A stretch of 7,336 nt of DNA, from assembly GCA_016210785.1 (NCBI GenBank), contig JACQTN010000155.1, positions 1-7,336 of the forward strand, given 5' to 3'. Shown piece after piece: positions 1 through 5,932 of the stretch. The notes under the pieces were generated by a model that saw only the letters and a list, made by a program, of their open reading frames with translations, was not told the origin of the DNA and made no database searches. Position 1 is the first letter of the stretch; every line of letters starts with the position of its first letter. This stretch comes from Armatimonadota bacterium (GTDB lineage Bacteria > Sysuimicrobiota > Sysuimicrobiia > Sysuimicrobiales > JACQTN01). The position numbers and the translations under genes are program-made.

Positions 1-1
1 C

Positions 2-877
2 CGCTGGCTCACGCTGGGCCCGCTGAGCTTCCAGCCCATGGAGGCCGCCAAGCTCGCCTTCATCCTTTACATGGCCCGGTTCCTGGCGTTCCGGGGCCTG
101 GAGGTGCGCGAGTGGCGCCGCGGCTTGCTGCCGCCGCTGCTGATCCTGGGGGCATTCAGTGGGCTGGCCCTGGCGCAGCGCGACCTGGGCTCCGCGCTGC
201 TGATGGGCATCATCACCATGGTGATGCTCTTCGCGGGCGGGGCCCGCGTGCTCCACCTGATGACGCTCACCGCGGTGGGGATGCCCACCGTGTTCGCGGC
301 CATCCGCATGCAGGAGTACCGGTGGAAGCGGGTGATCGCGTTCCTCAACCCGTGGCGCGATCCGCAGGGCACGGGGTTCCAGATCATCCAGTCCCTGCTG
401 GCCCTGGGATCGGGCGGCATCCTGGGCGTGGGGCTGGGGCAGAGCCAGCAGAAGTTCTTCTACCTGCCCGAGCGCCACACCGACTTCATCTTCGCCATCG
501 TGGGCGAGGAGCTGGGCCTGCTGGGCACGGGGTTCGTGCTGCTGCTGTACCTGGTCTTCACCTACCGCGGGATGCTGATCGCGCAGCGGGCGCCCGACCG
601 CTACGGGACGCTGCTGGCCGCGGGCATCACGGCGGGGATCACGACGCAGGCGATGCTGAACATTGGGGTGATCTCGGGCGTGCTGCCGGTGACGGGGGTG
701 CCGCTGCCTTTCATCAGCTTCGGCGGCTCGTCGCTGGTGATCACCTCCATCGGCGTGGGCATCCTGCTCAACATCTCGCAGTACACCACCGGGTGGGAGC
801 GGCGGGACGAGCATGCGGCTGATGATCGCGGGCGGCGGGACGGGCGGCCACATCTACCCCGGCCTCGCCGTCGCTGA
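2..877 (+). CDS. ftsW: FtsW, septal peptidoglycan glycosyltransferase (5' end missing)
   Basis: SEDS-family integral membrane polymerase that joins lipid II into glycan strands at the division septum, working with a class B penicillin-binding protein. The open frame runs in from the left edge: codons from base 2 read RWLTLGPLSFQPMEAAKLAF, matching the family block G-x-x-x-FQPSE-x-AKLA, so the ATG at 38 is internal and not the start. Visible landmarks are QRDLGSALL (about 175-201), the NPWRDPQGTGFQ loop (about 350-382), LPERHTDFIFAIVGEELG with the conserved, functionally essential Asp at 482-484, and PLPFISFGGSS (about 701-733). Several hydrophobic membrane segments lie between them. About 291 codons are present; roughly the N-terminal quarter to third is missing. 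RodA is the paralogue to exclude; the position directly before murG favours FtsW. The last 22 codons overlap murG in another frame and give an Arg-rich tail unlike the rest of the protein. Confidence 0.95.
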   Translation, partial: RWLTLGPLSFQPMEAAKLAFILYMARFLAFRGLEVREWRRGLLPPLLILGAFSGLALAQRDLGSALLMGIITMVMLFAGGARVLHLMTLTAVGMPTVFAAIRMQEYRWKRVIAFLNPWRDPQGTGFQIIQSLLALGSGGILGVGLGQSQQKFFYLPERHTDFIFAIVGEELGLLGTGFVLLLYLVFTYRGMLIAQRAPDRYGTLLAAGITAGITTQAMLNIGVISGVLPVTGVPLPFISFGGSSLVITSIGVGILLNISQYTTGWERRDEHAADDRGRRDGRPHLPRPRRR

Positions 878-1919
878 GGCCGTGCGCGCCGCGCACCCCG
901 ACGCGGCCGTGATCTGGGTCGGCGGGGATCGCCTGGAGGCGCGCGTGGTGCCGCTGGCGGGTGTGCAGTTCATCGCGGTGCTCTCGCGCGGGTTGCCCCG
1001 CCGCATCGGTGTGCGGGCGGTCGAGGCGTTGCTGGTCAACGCCGTGGGTGCGGTGCAGGCTCTGGACTTCCTGCGCCGGTTCCGGCCGGCGGGGGTGCTG
1101 CTGACGGGCGGCTACGCCGCGGCGCCGGTGGGCGCGGCCGCGGTCCTGCTGCGGGTGCCGGTGTTGCTGCACGAGCCCAACGCCCTGCCGGGGCTCACCA
1201 CGCGCCTGCTGGCGCGCTGGGCCTGGCGGGTGGCCGTGGGGCAGGCCGCCACCGCGGCGCACTTCCCGGGCAAGGCGGTGGTGACCGGGGTGCCGCTGCG
1301 GCCCGGCATCCTGGACGGTGTGCGGGACCGCGGGGTGCGGCGCTTCGATCTCGCCGGCGACCGGGTGACGGCGCTGGTGCTGGGCGGCAGCCAGGGCGCC
1401 CACGCCATCAACCAGGCGGTGCTGGACGCGCTGCCGGCGCTCCGCCATGCGGCGGGGCTGCAGATCTTCCATCAGACCGGGGAGGAGCACGCCGCCGTCG
1501 CCGGTGAGGCCGCGGCGCGTCTGGGAGAAGGCGCCGGCCTGCGCTACGTGGCGCGGCCGTACATTGAAGAGATGGCCGACGCATACGCCGCGGCGGACCT
1601 GGTGGTCTGCCGGGCGGGTGCGGTGACGCTGGCGGAGGTCACGGCGCTGGGCCGGCCCGCAATCCTGGTGCCGTACCCACACGCGGCGGAGGCACACCAG
1701 GAGCGCAACGCCCGGGCGGTGGCGGATGCGGGCGGGGCGGTGATGATCCTCAACCGGGATCTCACCGGCGACCGGCTCGCGCAGGCGATCCTGGATCTGG
1801 CGCGCGACCCTGCCCGGCGGGCGGTGATGGCCGCGGGCAGCCGCACGCTGGGCCGGCCGCGGGCCACCGCGGTGATGCTTGCGCTGGTGGAGGAGATGGT
1901 GGGGGCGCATGGCGGCTGA
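813..1919 (+). CDS. murG: MurG, UDP-GlcNAc:undecaprenyl-PP-MurNAc-pentapeptide GlcNAc transferase
   Basis: GT-B glycosyltransferase at the inner face of the membrane that adds GlcNAc to lipid I to form lipid II. At 368 residues it has the usual family length. The N-terminal Rossmann half begins with the first glycine loop GGGTGGH (residues 7-13), followed by the second loop GGYAAAP (99-105) and HEPN (120-123, E. coli HEQN). The C-terminal half has GGSQGA (191-196), the CRAGA block (266-270) with the UDP-GlcNAc-binding Glu at 275, and HQERNA near residue 294. The ATG at 813 puts the glycine loop at the normal distance from the N terminus, so this start is firm even though it lies 65 bases inside ftsW. 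The stop overlaps murC by 11 bases. Translational coupling to both neighbours is likely (inference). Confidence 0.97.
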   Translation: MRLMIAGGGTGGHIYPGLAVAEAVRAAHPDAAVIWVGGDRLEARVVPLAGVQFIAVLSRGLPRRIGVRAVEALLVNAVGAVQALDFLRRFRPAGVLLTGGYAAAPVGAAAVLLRVPVLLHEPNALPGLTTRLLARWAWRVAVGQAATAAHFPGKAVVTGVPLRPGILDGVRDRGVRRFDLAGDRVTALVLGGSQGAHAINQAVLDALPALRHAAGLQIFHQTGEEHAAVAGEAAARLGEGAGLRYVARPYIEEMADAYAAADLVVCRAGAVTLAEVTALGRPAILVPYPHAAEAHQERNARAVADAGGAVMILNRDLTGDRLAQAILDLARDPARRAVMAAGSRTLGRPRATAVMLALVEEMVGAHGG

Positions 1920-3354
1920 GGCAGGGGCGATGGCGTCGCTACGGCCGGGGACCCGCGTCCACTTCGTGGGGATCGGCGGAGCCGGCATGAGCGCGCTCGC
2001 CCGGGCCCTGCTGGCGCGCGGCTGCCGCGTCTCGGGCAGCGACTTGCGCGAGGCGGCGGCGACGCGCCGGCTCGCGGCGCTGGGAGCAGCGGTGGAGATC
2101 GGCCACCGCGCCGGCGCGCCGGCGGGCAGTGACCTGGTGGTGGTGTCGCGGGCCATCCCGCCCACCAACGTGGAGGTGGAGGAGGCGCGCCGCCTGGGGA
2201 TTCCCGTCTGGCACCGGGCGGAGCTGCTGGGGCGGCTGCTGTCGGGCGGGCGGGCCGTGGCTGTCTCCGGCACGCATGGCAAGACCACCACCACCGCCAT
2301 GATCGCCGCGGTGCTGGCGGCTGGCGGCCTCGACCCCACCGCCTTCGTCGGCGCCGATGTCGCCGGCCTGGAGGGCAACGTGCGGCTGGGTAGTTCGGAC
2401 GTCACCGTGGCGGAGGTGGACGAGAGCGACGGGTCGCTGCTGCTGGTGCGCCCATGGAGCGCCGTGATCACCAGCCTGGAAGCCACCGACCACATGGATC
2501 ACTACGGGTCCTTTGACGCCATGGTGGAGACCTTTGCGCATTTTCTCGCCCGCCTGCCGCGGGAGGGATTCGCCCTGGTCTCCGCGGACCAGGCACCGGC
2601 GGACCGGTTGCTGGGCGTCACCCCCGCGCGCGCCCTGACGTATGGGCTCGAAGACGATACGGCCGCGCCGGGCGGCGTGGTCTACACGGCCCGCACCGTG
2701 GAGGTCGAAGGGCTGCGGCGGCGATCGGTGGTCAACAGGGGCGGACGGGACGTGGGAGAACTCACCCTGCCCGTGCCGGGACGGCACAATCTCGCCAACG
2801 CGGTCGCGGCCGTGGCCGTGGCCATGGAGATGGGCGTGCCGTTCGACGCGGCGGCGCGGGCGCTGGGGGCGTTCCGCGGGGCGGACCGCCGGTTCGCGAT
2901 GGTGGGCGAGGCGGGCGGTGTCGTGCTGGTGGACGACTACGCCCACAATCCCACCAAGGTCGCCGCGGCGCTGCGCGCGGCACGGGAGACCTGGCCGCGC
3001 CGGCGCCTGGTGGCGGTCTTCCAGCCGCACCGCTACACGCGGACACAGACGCTGCACGCCGCGTTCGGCCCGGCATTCACCGACGCGGACGAGGTGATCG
3101 TCACCGAGATCTACGCCGCGGACGAGCCGCCGATTCCCGGCGTGACCGCCCGGCTGATCTTCGACGCGGTGCGGGCGCACCATCGCGCCGCGCACATGGC
3201 GCCGGACGGTAACCTAGTGGACTGGCTGCTGCCTCGCCTTCGTCCCGGCGATGTGGTCATGACCCTGGGCGCGGGCGATATCGGCGTGGTGGCACATGCC
3301 GTGTTGGACCGACTGCGTCAGCGGGGTACGGGCGCGGCGCAATGGGGTGCTTAG
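1909..3354 (+). CDS. murC: MurC, UDP-N-acetylmuramate--L-alanine ligase
   Basis: Cytoplasmic ATP-dependent Mur ligase that adds L-Ala to UDP-MurNAc, the first step of stem peptide assembly. With the ATG at 1909 it is 481 residues, a normal MurC length. In order: a UDP-binding N-terminal domain with GIGGAGMSALA (about 21-31), the ATP P-loop GTHGKTTTT (121-129), the EVDESDGSLL block (MurC type EADESD), DHMDHYGSF, HNLANAVAA, RRF, DDYAHNPTK (342-350), FQPHRYTRT and a C-terminal GAGDI. The frame is open upstream to a TTG at 1879, but that adds a Trp/Arg-rich stretch unlike MurC. The ATG at 1909 follows GGAGGAG (1889-1895) and overlaps murG by 11 bases. The ATG at 1930 is an alternative that would avoid overlap. 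The His-to-Asn in the DDYxHHP motif is a variant. Mpl is less likely given the dcw context and the motif set. Confidence 0.95.
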   Translation: MAAEAGAMASLRPGTRVHFVGIGGAGMSALARALLARGCRVSGSDLREAAATRRLAALGAAVEIGHRAGAPAGSDLVVVSRAIPPTNVEVEEARRLGIPVWHRAELLGRLLSGGRAVAVSGTHGKTTTTAMIAAVLAAGGLDPTAFVGADVAGLEGNVRLGSSDVTVAEVDESDGSLLLVRPWSAVITSLEATDHMDHYGSFDAMVETFAHFLARLPREGFALVSADQAPADRLLGVTPARALTYGLEDDTAAPGGVVYTARTVEVEGLRRRSVVNRGGRDVGELTLPVPGRHNLANAVAAVAVAMEMGVPFDAAARALGAFRGADRRFAMVGEAGGVVLVDDYAHNPTKVAAALRAARETWPRRRLVAVFQPHRYTRTQTLHAAFGPAFTDADEVIVTEIYAADEPPIPGVTARLIFDAVRAHHRAAHMAPDGNLVDWLLPRLRPGDVVMTLGAGDIGVVAHAVLDRLRQRGTGAAQWGA

Positions 3355-3355
3355 C

Positions 3356-3561
3356 GTGGCGGGCCGCGCGCACCGGATTACGGACTATGCGGGACGGAGG
3401 ATTCGCCTTACTGACGAGCGCTGGCGACATATTCTTAAACATCCTGAGGAAGTACCTGATGGTGGCTGTCAAGGTCCAGGAAGAGGACCCATTCATAATC
3501 ACGGCATTCTTCACGGACGAGGTAAAGGGAGGACGCCAGATATGGGCAAAGCCAGGTAAGA
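3356..3561 (+). pseudogene. Remnant of a small PBECR-like nuclease-family protein, internally deleted and frameshifted
   Basis: Two pieces of one small protein family can be read in different frames. The first, from a GTG at 3356 one base after the murC stop, reads about 31 codons and includes YAGRRIRLTDERWRHILKHPE. The second is in the frame whose codons start at 3447 and reads KYLMVAVKVQEEDPFIITAF, then FFTDEVKGGRQIW. From memory of the family (small proteins of roughly 100 residues, often beside a DUF2283 gene and carrying a PBECR/barnase-EndoU-RelE-like fold), these are the N- and C-terminal conserved blocks. The roughly 30 to 45 residues between them are missing, and the join at about 3445-3450 is out of frame. 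The first frame ends at TAA 3557-3559; the second runs on to 3647 inside the next gene. The product is therefore probably dead. The family name and any toxin role are inferred. G+C is far below the neighbours, suggesting acquisition by transfer. Confidence 0.7.
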
Positions 3562-3768
3562 TTGAGGGTGTGGTTCGACCAGGAGGGAGACTTCCTCGAA
3601 CTCAGCATCGTCCGGAAAAAGGGGTATTTCCGACAGATCGGCCCTGACGTCTATGAGAGAGTCGATATGCAGGGAAGGGTGATTGGTTTTGCCGTCTTCA
3701 ACTTCTTGAAGCATGACAGGGAGCCCGTGGAGATACCGTGGGACCTATCCAGGCTTACGGTCGGCTAG
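3562..3768 (+). CDS. DUF2283 family small protein (68 aa), possible orphan antitoxin-like partner
   Basis: An intact 68-residue frame starting at TTG 3562, preceded by AGGTAAG (3554-3560); GTG 3568 is an alternative. It opens MRVWFDQEGDFLELSI, has GYFRQI, and then the ERVDMQGRVIGFAVFNF block, followed by EPVEIPWDL. This pattern (KVWFD, E-x-D-x-LE, then a V-D-x-x-G-x-IxGF-IxN strand-helix) is that of the DUF2283 family, whose biochemical role is not established. In other genomes such proteins are often encoded directly after the small nuclease-like family seen here as a remnant, so an antitoxin role is an inference from that pairing. Codon use is much less G+C-biased than in murC and murB. It ends one base before the earliest plausible murB start. 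It shows no signal peptide and no membrane segment. Confidence 0.75.
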   Translation: MRVWFDQEGDFLELSIVRKKGYFRQIGPDVYERVDMQGRVIGFAVFNFLKHDREPVEIPWDLSRLTVG

Positions 3769-3769
3769 T

Positions 3770-4696
3770 GTGGTGAGTGTGCTCAAGGACATCCAGCAGG
3801 ACCTTCGCGTCCGCTGCCGCGATGTGCGGGTCAGTGAACCGCTGGCGCCGCACGTCGCCTTCCGCATCGGCGGCCCCGCGGATGTGCTGGTTATTCCCGC
3901 GGACATGGGCGAATTGCGCGCGGTCATCGGCTACCTGCTCGGGCGTGTCTTTCCCTTTGCCGTGCTGGGGCGCGGATCCAACGTGCTCATCGCCGATCGC
4001 GGCGTGCGTGGCGTCGTGCTCAAGATCGGTCGGGGCGTCGACCGCGTGACGTTCGATGGGGCGCGAGTGATTGCGGAGTCCGGGACCTACCTCCCGCACC
4101 TGGCGGCGCTGGCCGCAACCCGCGGCCTGAGCGGCCTGGAGTTCAGCGCAGGCATTCCGGCGTCGGTGGGTGGCGCGGTGGTGATGAACGCGGGTGCGCA
4201 CGGCCACAGCATGAGCGACATCGTGGCGCGGGTCCGCGTGCTGACGCCTGAGGGGGAGCGCGACATCGCCGGCGCCGATCTCGGCTTCGCGTACCGCACC
4301 AGCATCCTGCAGGCGGGGCCGGCCGTCGTCCTGGAAGCGGAGCTGCACCTGCGGCCGGAGGACCCCGACGCCGTGCGCGAGCGCATGGAGGCCTGGCTGC
4401 GGCAGCGCAACGAGACCCAGCCCGTCGGGCCTCCGAGCTCGGGGTGCATCTTCCGCAATCCGCCGGGCGACCACGCCGGACGCCTCATCGACCTGGCGGG
4501 ATGCAAGGGGCTGCACGTGGGCGATGCGCGGGTGTCGGACGTCCACGCCAACTACATCCTCAACAGTGGCGCCGCCAGCGCGGGCGACGTGCTGGCGCTC
4601 GCGGCGCAGGTGCGGCAGCGGGTGCGGGCCCAGTTCGGCGTCGAGCTGGTGCTGGAGATCAAGCTGCTGGGGGAGTTCGATGATGCGGCGGCGTAG
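3770..4696 (+). CDS. murB: MurB, UDP-N-acetylenolpyruvoylglucosamine reductase
   Basis: FAD-dependent cytoplasmic reductase that uses NADPH to turn UDP-GlcNAc-enolpyruvate into UDP-MurNAc. From GTG 3770 it has 308 residues, as expected for a compact type II MurB. The FAD-binding domain shows FRIGGPAD (31-38), LGRGSNVLI (66-74) and GIPASVGGAVVMNAGAHG (128-145). YRTS lies at 175-178. The substrate-side block SSGCIFRNPPG (223-233) has Cys226 where most MurB enzymes carry the catalytic acid Ser. VSDVHANYILN follows, and the C-terminal catalytic Glu is E296 in LVLEIKLLG. GTG codons at 3770, 3773 and 3779 are all possible starts; the open frame continues upstream to 3713, but only through DUF2283 coding sequence. 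The ribosome site is weak, suggesting coupling to the gene before. The stop overlaps ftsQ by 14 bases. Confidence 0.95.
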   Translation: MVSVLKDIQQDLRVRCRDVRVSEPLAPHVAFRIGGPADVLVIPADMGELRAVIGYLLGRVFPFAVLGRGSNVLIADRGVRGVVLKIGRGVDRVTFDGARVIAESGTYLPHLAALAATRGLSGLEFSAGIPASVGGAVVMNAGAHGHSMSDIVARVRVLTPEGERDIAGADLGFAYRTSILQAGPAVVLEAELHLRPEDPDAVRERMEAWLRQRNETQPVGPPSSGCIFRNPPGDHAGRLIDLAGCKGLHVGDARVSDVHANYILNSGAASAGDVLALAAQVRQRVRAQFGVELVLEIKLLGEFDDAAA

Positions 4697-5792
4697 GCCG
4701 CTGCGCAGGCTGCGACGCCCGGTGGCCGACGTGCCGGCGCGGCTGCGGGCACTGCTGGCGCGGAAGCGGCCCGGGCGTGGCAGGGAGGACGAGGCGGAGG
4801 AGGCCGGGCCGCGCGGCGGTTTGAGCAATTTGCGACGCGAGCACGACCGGCCCGACCCGCTGGCGCTCCCACTGGCGCTGCTGCGCTTTGCCACCATCAT
4901 GGCCGTACTCTTCGCGGCCGGCACCTTCCCCCGCTCATCGCTGTTTGAAGCCCGCGAGATCGTGGTGCGCGGGCCGAGCACCATCCCGCCGCGGGAGGTC
5001 CTGCGCCTGGCCGGGATCCGGCCCGGCATGAACCTGTTCCAGGTCAACCCCGACGCAGTGGGGGAGCGGGTGCGGCGGTACCCGCGGGTCCGTGCTGTGC
5101 GGGTGGCGCTGCACTTGCCGCAACGGCTGGAGATCACGGTGGTGGAGCGGCAGCCGCGGATGGCGCTGCCGTATCAGGGCGAGCATGTGCTGCTCGATGA
5201 GGACGGGGTGGCGATCGCGCGCGCACCCGCCGCGCCGGGGCTGCTCCAGGTGGACGTGCACGATCTGGCGCTGCCGTGGATCATCCTGGGTGAACCGCTG
5301 CCGTCGCCCGGCGTGCGCCTGGCCGGCGCCGCGGCGGCTATGCTCCCGCCGGCCGTCCGGGCGGAGACGGTGAAGCTGGTGGTGGACGCCCGGCAGGAGG
5401 TCACGCTGCACGTGCGCTCGCCGCGTCGCGCCCGGGCGGCCGGCGGCGAGGCGGCGCCGGCCGCGCCCGCTTCCACCACCCCATCCCCCGCGCCGGCCGC
5501 GGGTCTGCCCTCTTCGCCGCTTGCTGCCCCCGCAGCCGGCGCGACGTTACCCGGCGCCCCGGCACCGGGGCCACCGTCCATTTCCCACGCACCCGGCACG
5601 ACGGCACCCGCCGCACCTGCACGCACCATGGTGGTCCGGCTCGGCGGCGCGCGCGGGCTGGAGGAACGCATCGCGCGGCTTCCCGAGATTCTGGAAGCGC
5701 TGGCGGCGCGCGACCTGGCCATCGAGTACGTGGACCTGCGCTTCGGCGCCAACGTGGTGATCCGCCCGCTGGGCGCGGGCGAAGCCCGTTGA
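4683..5792 (+). CDS. ftsQ: FtsQ/DivIB, divisome protein with POTRA domain
   Basis: Bitopic membrane protein that links early and late divisome parts (the FtsQ-FtsB-FtsL group). From ATG 4683 it has 369 residues, longer than many FtsQ proteins. Residues 1-60 form an Arg-rich cytoplasmic tail with a charged stretch around 38-56. One membrane segment spans about 64-82 (LALLRFATIMAVLFAAGTF). A POTRA domain follows at about 88-157 (FEAREIVVRGPS, then PRVRAVRVALHLPQRLEITV), and then the beta domain (VLLDEDGVAIA), ending with the conserved YVDLRFGANVVIRP (349-362). The beta domain is interrupted by about 69 Pro/Ala/Ser/Thr-rich residues (about 247-315). GGGGGAG at 4669-4675 is 7 bases from ATG 4683; the adjacent ATG 4680 is only 4 bases away. 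The start lies inside the murB end. The open frame extends upstream to 4524 but that is murB in another frame. Confidence 0.92.
   Translation: MRRRRPLRRLRRPVADVPARLRALLARKRPGRGREDEAEEAGPRGGLSNLRREHDRPDPLALPLALLRFATIMAVLFAAGTFPRSSLFEAREIVVRGPSTIPPREVLRLAGIRPGMNLFQVNPDAVGERVRRYPRVRAVRVALHLPQRLEITVVERQPRMALPYQGEHVLLDEDGVAIARAPAAPGLLQVDVHDLALPWIILGEPLPSPGVRLAGAAAAMLPPAVRAETVKLVVDARQEVTLHVRSPRRARAAGGEAAPAAPASTTPSPAPAAGLPSSPLAAPAAGATLPGAPAPGPPSISHAPGTTAPAAPARTMVVRLGGARGLEERIARLPEILEALAARDLAIEYVDLRFGANVVIRPLGAGEAR
5421..5627 (+). other. Low-complexity Pro/Ala-rich segment inside ftsQ
   Basis: About 69 codons (FtsQ residues 247-315) made mostly of Pro, Ala, Gly, Ser and Thr, with short recurring units such as APA, PAAP and PAPAAG. 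The sequence on each side looks like ordinary FtsQ beta-domain strands (VTLHVRS before, MVVRLGG after). This looks like a disordered, extracytoplasmic loop inserted between two strands rather than a domain boundary. The frame stays open and there is no sign of a mobile element. Confidence 0.7.
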
Positions 5793-5932
5793 AGCCCGCA
5801 CAGAGCAGGAGAAGGCTGCGCCATGTGGAATAGACGTTCGATACCCTCAACGGGTGGCATCATGCCCCTGGCCGCTGCCCAACATCTTGGGGGTAGACGG
5901 GGGCAACCCCGAGGTCGTGCGGGGGGATAGCG
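5793..5932 (+). promoter_or_regulatory. Intergenic leader before ftsA with two adjacent hairpins
   Basis: This 140-base gap is the only sizeable spacer between intact genes in the window. It contains a less G+C-rich stretch around 5824-5860, then CCCAA-CATC-TTGGG (5878-5891, perfect 5-bp stem, 4-base loop), directly followed by CGGGG-GCAA-CCCCG (5898-5911, perfect 5-bp stem closed by a GNRA-type GCAA loop). A GGGGGG run (5921-5926) sits at ribosome-site distance from the GTG at 5933. I could not identify a convincing -35/-10 pair or a known riboswitch. A promoter or leader controlling ftsA (and ftsZ) is an inference from position. Confidence 0.35.

Noticed and set aside
38..40. ATG as the start of ftsW
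   Set aside because: Codons before it from base 2 continue a conserved FtsW block, so the gene begins left of the window.
1879..1908. TTG start extending murC by 10 codons
   Set aside because: The extra residues are Trp/Arg-rich, derive from murG in another frame and do not resemble a MurC N terminus; ATG 1909 has a better context.
768..2495. 575-codon open frame on the minus strand opposite murG and murC
   Set aside because: It is composed mostly of Arg, Pro, Ala, His and Gln with no recognisable motif, as expected for an antisense frame in very G+C-rich coding DNA; the + strand genes have full motif sets.
3342..3647. 101-codon + strand frame read as one intact gene across the murC/DUF2283 region
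   Set aside because: Only its middle (about 3447-3560) looks like protein of a known type. Its start lies in the murC end, the matching N-terminal block is in another frame, and its tail is DUF2283 sequence out of frame.
5837..5865. TTCGAT as a -35-like element for a promoter before ftsA
   Set aside because: The hexamer 17 bases downstream (TCATGC) is a poor -10; no convincing sigma-70-type pair was found.
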